Assembly (NCBI GenBank): GCA_018435665.1
Contig: JAHDND010000072.1
Coordinates: forward strand, 35,056 to 99,055
Direction of reading: 5' to 3'
Length of the DNA: 64,000 nucleotides
Origin: Candidatus Thiosymbion sp.
GTDB lineage: Bacteria; Pseudomonadota; Gammaproteobacteria; Chromatiales; Chromatiaceae
Position numbers and translations under genes: made by a program. This document shows positions 58,533 through 64,000 of this stretch, piece by piece. The notes beneath the pieces were generated by a model. That model did no database searches, was not told the origin of the DNA, and saw only the letters and a list, made by a program, of their open reading frames with translations. The stretch's first letter is position 1. The number at the start of each line of letters is the position of its first letter.

Positions 58533-60470
58533 CTATTCGGTTCGGTCTTGTTGAGGGTGAAGCCGCTGGCTCTTTAGGGCCGACTTGAACACCTCATCGG
58601 AAAGCAGCAAATTGCCGTAATATTCCATGCCTTTATTGGACCAATGCTGGTCATCAGTATAACCAAATACGTTATCGATCAGTAGGATGCATTTTTTTTC
58701 GGGACAAACGATATTATTTTTGGAGATAAATCCGCTGCCGGTTTTTCGGGCAATCTCCGCGAGCATGGCGTCCGCCTCTTCGAAGACTTTGTAACGCCGG
58801 TTCCAGGCAACCGCGTTGATATCGTCGATGTTCTCTAGATCCTTAAAAATAACATTAGGATGGGGGGAAAACTGCGGATTTCTGCCCAGAATCAGGATCT
58901 CTACGCCAATCGCGGCGTTGATCTCCTCGATGGTACGCCGTAGATAGGGCAGTGCTGCTGGTCGCCAGGCCTCGGAAAAAACAATCAGATCCGGGGACAA
59001 ACGCTTGAGCTCGGCGATGAAATCACGGTGATAATTCCGGCAATATTCCGGATTATGAGTCTCGACCTGGTTATGGGATGCGTAGAGTTTTTCCAGGGGA
59101 ATATCGATGCTCTCCAGCGTCAGCGGATCGCAAATGCTATGAAAGATCTCGACGGCAGTGCCCGAACTAGCCAGCAGGTATTTTAGGGAAAGAGTCACGT
59201 CGACAGCATGGGAATCCCCTAAGACCACGATTTTTCTGGTCGCGGTACCGTCGGTTTCTTTCAGTTTCCCGGCGATCAACCTTTCCTGTTTTTGCAACAC
59301 CGACTGCCGCGAGGGTATGGAATCGAGAACGCTTTTGACACTAAAGTCGTCAGGATTCAAATGGCGATAAATGACGGGGCGCGCAATTTCAAACCCCACG
59401 GCGACCAAGAAAGTCACTGGCAACGCCAACAGTAATGGCCACTTGTGCTGGGAGAGCTGGATCCGAGAGGTCGGCTGCTCGATGTAACGGTAGAAAAGCT
59501 CGGCCAGGACCCAGGTTATCGCGAGCAGATAGACGATACTCCCGATGCTCAGGGTCTGGGGGTGCTCGATTTTGTAGAATACCACCAGGGGCCAATGGAT
59601 CAAATAAGCGGAATAGGAAATCAACCCGATATGTTTGAATATCCTGAGTATCTGAACGTCCCGATTAAGCCACTCGTGGCGCAGAACGATGATCGTGGCG
59701 GTGGCCAGGCACAGAGGAAAGGCAAGGAATCCGTGGGTGGCGGTTTTTGCCTCGACCAGGGTAAGGGTCAACACTATGACCAGGAGACTGACGAGGACGA
59801 GAAGTTTTCGGACCCCGTCTCCAAGACCGGCCAATGATCGACGGCAGGCCAGGGCGCCGATAGAGAACTCAAAGACCCTAAACGGGAGTAAGTAGAAAAC
59901 GGATGTCGCCGCATCATCGTTGTAATATTCAGCGGCCAGCAAAGACAAGATTCCGGCAACCAAAATAGCGTGATTCCTTGCTCTGGTGGTCACGACCAGA
60001 AACATGGGCCAAAGAATGTAGAATTGCTCCTCTACGGATAGTGACCAGGTATGCAGCAGTGGTTTTAGGATACTCTCGGTGTCGAAATAATCTGCCTTTG
60101 ACCAGAAATAAATATTGGAAACATATATGCTGGAAGCGATCTGCGAATGAGTGAAATCAGCAAGTAGCGCATGAGGCAAAAGGGTAAAAGCACCAATGCT
60201 GGTCAGGATCATGGCGCCGAGATAAGCGGGGTAAAGCCTCCTTATTCTCCTCAGATAGAAATAAAAAAAACTGAAACCGGAGTTGTCGATCTGCTCCTGG
60301 ATATGTAGAGAGATCAGGTATCCCGAGATCACGAAGAAAATATCTACTCCCAGAAACCCTCCCGAAAAACCAGGTACTTCAAAATGAAAAAAAATGACCG
60401 CCAGCACGGCCAGGGCGCGGAGCAGATCGATATCCAATCTGCGCGAATCGTGATCGGAAGGATGTTTCAT
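58533..60470 (-). CDS. OafA/YrhL-type acyltransferase with C-terminal SGNH domain
   Basis: A 645-aa membrane O-acyltransferase that modifies surface glycans. The N-terminal Acyl_transf_3 part (LDIDLLRALAVLAVIFFHFE, GGFLGVDIFFVISGYLIS, about 10 helices) is followed near residue 400 by an SGNH domain with GDSHAVD and DDQHWSNKGMEYYG. GC is markedly lower than its neighbours (AT-rich codons such as ATA and TTA), suggesting transfer. Its ATG shares two bases with the ATG of the divergent glycosyltransferase gene. Confidence 0.88.
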   Translation of the reverse strand: MKHPSDHDSRRLDIDLLRALAVLAVIFFHFEVPGFSGGFLGVDIFFVISGYLISLHIQEQIDNSGFSFFYFYLRRIRRLYPAYLGAMILTSIGAFTLLPHALLADFTHSQIASSIYVSNIYFWSKADYFDTESILKPLLHTWSLSVEEQFYILWPMFLVVTTRARNHAILVAGILSLLAAEYYNDDAATSVFYLLPFRVFEFSIGALACRRSLAGLGDGVRKLLVLVSLLVIVLTLTLVEAKTATHGFLAFPLCLATATIIVLRHEWLNRDVQILRIFKHIGLISYSAYLIHWPLVVFYKIEHPQTLSIGSIVYLLAITWVLAELFYRYIEQPTSRIQLSQHKWPLLLALPVTFLVAVGFEIARPVIYRHLNPDDFSVKSVLDSIPSRQSVLQKQERLIAGKLKETDGTATRKIVVLGDSHAVDVTLSLKYLLASSGTAVEIFHSICDPLTLESIDIPLEKLYASHNQVETHNPEYCRNYHRDFIAELKRLSPDLIVFSEAWRPAALPYLRRTIEEINAAIGVEILILGRNPQFSPHPNVIFKDLENIDDINAVAWNRRYKVFEEADAMLAEIARKTGSGFISKNNIVCPEKKCILLIDNVFGYTDDQHWSNKGMEYYGNLLLSDEVFKSALKSQRLHPQQDRTE

Positions 60471-61374
60471 GACGCAATTCTATAACGACCTTAGCGTCCT
60501 CATCGTCAACTTCAACGCCGGGACCTTGCTGACCGCCTGCGTCGACGCCCTGCTGGCCACCCCCCTGGCCCTGGAGGTGATCGTCAGCGACAACGGCTCC
60601 ACGGATACCAGCCTCGCCGACCTGGAGGCCCGTCATGGGCGGGACCCGCGCCTGCGCATCCAGCGCAACCAGGCCAATCTTGGCTTTGCCGGCGGGCACA
60701 ACCGGGTCCTGCCCCTGGCCCGGGCGCCTTACCTGCTGTTCCTGAACCCGGATTGCCTGGTGGCGCCGGACACCCTGCCCCGAATGCTGGACTTCATGGA
60801 GCGCCATCCGGAGGTCGGCATGGCCGGGGCCATCATCCGCGACCCGGATGGCGGCGAGCAACGCGCCTCCCGTCGCCGCTTGCCGGACCCCTGGGTGGGC
60901 CTGGTCCGTTTCCTCCATCTGGAACGGCTCTGGCCCGAGCTGGTCGCCACTAAACGGCTCAACCTGCACGATGAACCCCTGCCCAGCCAGCCCCAGGCGG
61001 TGGAGGCCATTTCTGGCTCCCTGATGCTGGTGCGGCGTCAGGCCCTGGACAGCGTCGGCCCCCTGGATGAAGGCTATTTTCTGCACTGCGAGGACCTCGA
61101 CTGGTTTGTGCGCTTTCGCCAGGCTGGCTGGCCCATCTACCTGATCCCGGACGCCGAGGCCCGGCACCATCAGGGGGCCTGTAGCGCGGATCGTCCGCTG
61201 CGGGTGGAATGGCACAAGCACCGGGGCATGGCGCGCTTCTTTCGGAAATTTCAGTACCAAAAGTACCCCTTGCCCTTTAGCTGGCTGGTGCTGGCGGGGA
61301 TCTGGGCGCACTTCGGCGCCCTGCTGATCTTCCAGGGAGCGCGGCGTCTGGCACGGCGCGTGACACCGACATGA
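60469..61374 (+). CDS. Family 2 glycosyltransferase (rhamnosyltransferase-like)
   Basis: A 301-aa GT-A enzyme of the WbbL-like group. VLIVNFNAGTLLTACVDAL and VIVSDNGSTDTSL bind the nucleotide sugar, LNPDCLV is the DxD-type metal site and YFLHCEDLDWFVRFRQAG the acceptor/base region. GGAAGG lies 9 bp before the ATG. It overlaps the epimerase frame as ATGA at 61371, so the two are likely one operon for surface polysaccharide. Confidence 0.9.
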   Translation: MTQFYNDLSVLIVNFNAGTLLTACVDALLATPLALEVIVSDNGSTDTSLADLEARHGRDPRLRIQRNQANLGFAGGHNRVLPLARAPYLLFLNPDCLVAPDTLPRMLDFMERHPEVGMAGAIIRDPDGGEQRASRRRLPDPWVGLVRFLHLERLWPELVATKRLNLHDEPLPSQPQAVEAISGSLMLVRRQALDSVGPLDEGYFLHCEDLDWFVRFRQAGWPIYLIPDAEARHHQGACSADRPLRVEWHKHRGMARFFRKFQYQKYPLPFSWLVLAGIWAHFGALLIFQGARRLARRVTPT

Positions 61375-61403
61375 CCTTGTGGGGAAGGGACGGAGGAATG
61401 ATG

Positions 61404-62534
61404 ATGACAGATGAGGAAAGGTTGGCCAGCAACCGGCCAGGAGCAGAGGGTCAACTGGACTCGGACGTTGATGGCCTAACCGCCGGCTTTTTCCGCCACC
61501 TACCCGTGTTGGTGACCGGCGCCACCGGCAAGTTGGGCCGCCATCTGGTCCAGGCCTTGCTTGCCCGCGAGGCCCGCGTCGCCATCCTCACCCGCTCGCC
61601 GGAGCGGGCGCGGACCCTGTGGCCGGGCGCGGGGGTGGACTGCCGGGCGGCGGACCTGGAAGACCCCGCCACCCTGGGGCCGGCCCTGGAGGGCATCGCC
61701 CTGGTCTTCCATCTCGCCAGTTACTCCCCGGCTCCGGACGAGGCGGACATCTACGAGGCCCACAGCCACTGGACCGTCAGCGCCGAGGGCACCCGCCACC
61801 TGGTCGCCGCCGCCCGTGCCGCCGGCGTGCGCCGCCTGGTCTATCTCAGCAGCGTCAAGGTCATGGGCGATGCCGCGGGGGCGGGCGACCAACCGGCAAC
61901 GGAGGCGACCATTCCCGCCCCCGACACCCTCTACGGCCGGGCCAAACTCGCCGCCGAGGGCGAGGTGCTGGCGGCGGGGCGGACGCCGGGGGTCCATGCC
62001 TGCGTCCTGCGTCTGCCCATGGTCTATGGTCTGGAGGGTGGCCAAGGCAACCTCGGACGCATGATCGCCGCCGTCGCCCGCCATCGCTTCCCCCCCTGGC
62101 CCCGCCACGACAACCGGCGCTCGGCCATCCACGTCGAAGACGCGGTTCGCGCCGCGCTCCTTTGCGCCGGGCATCCAGGCGCCGCCGGGCAGGTGTTTCT
62201 GGTCACCGACGGCGCCCCTTATTCCACCCGCCGGCTTTACGAACAGATCCGCCAGGCCCTGGGCTGGCCCGTCCCTGCCTGGGGCATCCCCCTGGTCGTC
62301 CTCCGCTCCCTGGCCACCCTCGGTACCCTGGGCGAAAAGGTCACGGGCCGCGCCATGCCCCTGACCCTGGCCAGCCTGGAGAAGCTCACCGGCAATGCCT
62401 GGTACTCCGCGGCCAGGATTGGCCAGGAACTGGGCTTCCAGGCCCGGCGCCACCTCGCCGAGACCATTCCCCTACTGGTCAGGCAGGCCCGGGAGGGTGC
62501 ATCAGGTCAACCCCGTCAAGGCACCCTCAAGTAG
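61404..62534 (+). CDS. NAD-dependent epimerase/dehydratase
   Basis: An extended short-chain dehydrogenase, about 376 aa. VLVTGATGKLGRHLVQALL is the Rossmann loop and YGRAKLAAEG the catalytic Tyr-xxx-Lys. Substrate could be a nucleotide sugar, given the preceding glycosyltransferase, or a steroid-type ketone. Three ATG codons follow GGAGG (61392-61396); the third (61404) has the best spacing. A start at 61371 overlapping the glycosyltransferase stop is also possible. Confidence 0.85.
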   Translation: MTDEERLASNRPGAEGQLDSDVDGLTAGFFRHLPVLVTGATGKLGRHLVQALLAREARVAILTRSPERARTLWPGAGVDCRAADLEDPATLGPALEGIALVFHLASYSPAPDEADIYEAHSHWTVSAEGTRHLVAAARAAGVRRLVYLSSVKVMGDAAGAGDQPATEATIPAPDTLYGRAKLAAEGEVLAAGRTPGVHACVLRLPMVYGLEGGQGNLGRMIAAVARHRFPPWPRHDNRRSAIHVEDAVRAALLCAGHPGAAGQVFLVTDGAPYSTRRLYEQIRQALGWPVPAWGIPLVVLRSLATLGTLGEKVTGRAMPLTLASLEKLTGNAWYSAARIGQELGFQARRHLAETIPLLVRQAREGASGQPRQGTLK

Positions 62535-62626
62535 CCCCCCGCTGGCGGCCGGCACCGCGCTTCATGGCTTTATCTTCTCAAACAGGGGAGCTTCCTCGAA
62601 ACCCGGGGCGGTTCAGAGACCAGCAA

Positions 62627-62791
62627 ATGCCCTCTGTCACCAGTATCGAACGCCTGGCCATCGAGCGTGGCTGCAACCAAGGCTATCTGCAAGGCGTCCA
62701 GCGTGGTGAGGAAACAGGCCGGCTGGAAGGTAAGTTAATTGGCAAGCAAGCCCTGCTGGGAACGGCCAACAACCGTCCCTCGCCAGACTGA
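62627..62791 (+). pseudogene. C-terminal fragment of an Rpn-family nuclease
   Basis: MPSVTSIERLAIERGCNQGY matches the segment near the C-terminus of Rpn/PD-(D/E)XK recombination-promoting nucleases (pattern MPYITSLERMAMERG...). The 240 or so preceding residues that carry the nuclease are missing and the end is frameshifted (ALLGTANNRPSPD). The gap 62535-62626 has no gene. Confidence 0.6.
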
Positions 62792-62910
62792 ATCCCGATG
62801 GTAAGGAAAGAAGCGTAATGTCCGCATCCACCTTGGATTTCCAATTTTTTTCGTGCAGTGAGGCCGCATGATGCGAGCATTGCGACAAATTGACACGAGG
62901 CCGATTGACC
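62792..62910. other. Intergenic DNA before the antitoxin-like gene
   Basis: A lower-GC stretch with TTTTTTT at about 62845 but no hairpin before it. I see no gene or clear promoter. Confidence 0.3.
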
Positions 62911-63159
62911 ATGCACGCCATTGAATTTGAAGCCGTCGCGCACCAACACAGCGTCCGCCTACCCGACCAGGTCCCTGATGGGGTACGGCTGCGCGTGTTG
63001 GTTTTGATGGAAGAATCCGTTCAGGATGCGGGCGCCGCGTCGCCGACGGTCGTCAGTAAGCTTAACAAGCCTTCCCCAAGGCTTGCCGGTTCAGTTGTCA
63101 TGCATGACGATCTGTTGGCGCCCGCCGTACCCGAAGAGGCATGGAGCGCTTTGCAGTGA
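62911..63159 (+). CDS. VapB-like antitoxin candidate
   Basis: An 82-aa protein with an AbrB/VapB-like N-terminus (MHAIEFEAVAHQHSVRLPDQ and VRLRVLVLMEES) and a C-terminal tail RLAGSVVMHDDLLAPAVPEE that would grip a PIN toxin. Its TGA overlaps the GTG start of a PIN-domain remnant (GTGA at 63156-63159), the classical vapBC coupling. Confidence 0.6.
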   Translation: MHAIEFEAVAHQHSVRLPDQVPDGVRLRVLVLMEESVQDAGAASPTVVSKLNKPSPRLAGSVVMHDDLLAPAVPEEAWSALQ

Positions 63160-63245
63160 TTCTGCTCGATACCGCGCCCTTGATCAGTCTGGATGGCGCC
63201 TTTGCAGATTACTTTGAGTTGCCCGGTTCGTTGATCGGCCGATGA
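63156..63245 (+). pseudogene. Internally deleted PIN-domain (VapC) toxin
   Basis: A GTG-started 29-aa frame begins VILLDTAPLI, the first strand of a PIN nuclease with its metal-binding Asp, and then jumps to SLDGAFADYFELPG, which resembles the PIN C-terminus. About 100 central residues with the other acidic ligands are missing, so it should be inactive. Confidence 0.55.
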
Positions 63246-63270
63246 TGGCGTCCACCCAATGAGGCAAGCC

Positions 63271-63471
63271 ATGAGCACTCTGAAGCAGTTTTCCGACAAA
63301 GAGCGCGCCTATGACGCCTACCAGGCGCGGCAGAACTACCTGCGCATGCAAGGTTCCATCGAACGCCGGCAGCGGGAACTGGCGGCGGCCCTCGCTCAGG
63401 AACGGGCGGCCCGGGAGGTCGCCGTCCGCTTCGCATCGACTGGCTCAGCGGAGGGCCATGCGCCGGATTAA
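63271..63471 (+). CDS. Small coiled-coil protein, probable nuclease-family C-terminal fragment
   Basis: A 66-aa, charged, helix-rich product (STLKQFSDKERAYDAYQARQ, then ERRQRELAAALAQERAARE). This resembles the C-terminal helical tail of Rpn/PD-(D/E)XK proteins and could be either a fragment or a short independent gene. Its last 27 bp overlap the convergent acetyltransferase gene. Confidence 0.4.
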   Translation: MSTLKQFSDKERAYDAYQARQNYLRMQGSIERRQRELAAALAQERAAREVAVRFASTGSAEGHAPD

Positions 63472-63860
63472 TTCGCGCACGGTTTTAAGCGGCATGAAGA
63501 GTCTCAGAGGATTCGAAGGCAAGGACAGAAAGCCGTAGCTTTCATAGAGTGCCTTACGCCGGCTAACCCGCTCGGGGTCACCACAATCGAGCACATCAAG
63601 CATGACCACGGCGATACCCAAGGCAACCGCGGCATGGTCGATACGGCGCAAGGCATCGACCAGCAGATCGCCGCCAAATCCCTGCCCGGCATAGCGCCGG
63701 TCCCGGCCGATCATCGCAATGTAGGCCGCCGGGATCGTCCCATGTCGGGGACGGGTGCGGGCATAAGTGGTCTGCAAATCCCGATAGTCCACCGCATGGG
63801 CATTGAGGGCATAGAATCCGATCAGGGCGCCGTCGGCCGCCGTCATCACGTACAAACGAA
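63445..63860 (-). pseudogene. GNAT acetyltransferase (TacT-like) truncated by an insertion sequence
   Basis: Core GNAT blocks are present: ALIGFYALNAHAV, IAMIGRDRRYAGQGFGGDLL (acetyl-CoA loop) and ALYESYGFLSLP. These resemble TacT/AtaT-type toxins (about 170 aa), but the N-terminal roughly 30-40 residues are missing: the frame stops being family-like exactly where the insertion sequence end begins at 63861. The longest open frame left uses a TTG at 63855. No DUF1778-type antitoxin is visible. Confidence 0.65.
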
Positions 63861-64000
63861 GGTAGTGCCCTTATCGCTAGGATTGCTTAGCAAAGTTTGC
63901 TACCCTTATATTTTCGGTATTAGGTTCATTCTCACATGCACTGCCCCGCTTGCCACTCCAATCACCTGGTCAAAAACGGATTCAATCCACTCCACAAGCA
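63861..64000 (+). mobile_element. Left end of an IS1-like insertion sequence (runs off the window)
   Basis: GGTAGTGCCCTTATCG at 63861 looks like an IS1-type terminal inverted repeat. A reading frame starts at 63936 with MHCPACHSNHLVKNGF, a zinc-ribbon N-terminus as in InsA-type proteins. The element abuts the broken acetyltransferase gene. Only 140 bp are visible, so the right end and transposase cannot be checked. Confidence 0.6.
63936..64000 (+). CDS. Partial InsA-like transposase subunit
   Basis: Only the first 21 codons are in the window. CPAC and the KNGF motif match the N-terminal zinc-ribbon of IS1-family InsA. The gene continues past the end. Confidence 0.55.
   Translation, partial: MHCPACHSNHLVKNGFNPLHK

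Overview
The window is a 64 kb stretch of a GC-rich (visually about 65 percent) Gram-negative chromosome. The fatty-acid operon order (yceD-rpmF-plsX-fabH-fabD-fabG-acpP-fabF-mltG-tmk-holB-pilZ-tatD), the yjeT(DUF2065)-hisZ-purA block, the complete ccmABCDEFGHI set, rimK and an H-NS-type protein all point to a gammaproteobacterium. A Chromatiales-like purple sulfur bacterium is my best guess, from general gene content only. No photosynthesis, rRNA or tRNA gene is present to confirm it.

Layout. 1-4100: ribE, convergent trmO, and a leftward overlapping operon rimB-rimK-aspartoacylase-family gene. 4.2-9.65 kb: a rightward copper/silver efflux locus (small secreted protein, cusB, cusA). The three methionines of the CusA metal site are conserved. 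9.8-13 kb: a helicase/ATPase-family remnant, adenosine kinase, then an atypical lower-GC two-gene cassette of unknown function (11239-12474), a strong terminator and an overlooked 50-aa membrane/secreted miniprotein. 13-18.7 kb: OmpA-like lipoprotein, GNAT, PuuE-like deacetylase, DegP protease and a Gly/Asn/Trp-rich secreted protein. 18.9-23.9 kb: leftward polyamine genes (speA, carboxynorspermidine synthase, H-NS-like gene, speB). 24.3-26.9 kb: an NMT1/THI5-type ABC importer. 27-34.6 kb: the leftward ccmABCDEFGHI cytochrome c maturation operon. 34.6-39 kb: pdxH, a flippase and an AAA-ATPase-like/PD-(D/E)XK protein. 38.9-45.5 kb: DUF2065, hisZ, purA and the oadGAB sodium-pump decarboxylase. 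45.5-56.5 kb: the ribosomal-protein/fatty-acid/replication operon. 56.6-62.5 kb: DUF2934 protein, lytic transglycosylase, a low-GC acyltransferase, a glycosyltransferase and an epimerase. 62.5-64 kb: a decay island with an Rpn fragment, an antitoxin with an internally deleted PIN toxin, a GNAT gene cut at its 5' end, and the left end of an insertion sequence.

Working together. Ccm genes supply c-type cytochromes. OadGAB couples oxaloacetate decarboxylation to sodium export. SpeA, agmatinase and carboxynorspermidine synthase fit an arginine-agmatine-putrescine-carboxyspermidine route, but the decarboxylase nspC is not in the window. The cell-surface genes near 35-37 kb and 57-62 kb look like accessory envelope functions.

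The recurring oddity is in-frame tandem repeats with 12-, 33- or 36-bp units placed inside or at the ends of otherwise standard enzymes (CusB N-terminus, the PuuE catalytic domain, the MltG tail, HolB and the tmk-holB junction), plus a non-repetitive low-complexity insertion in the PD-(D/E)XK protein. The best candidate for an undescribed system is the 11239-12474 cassette.
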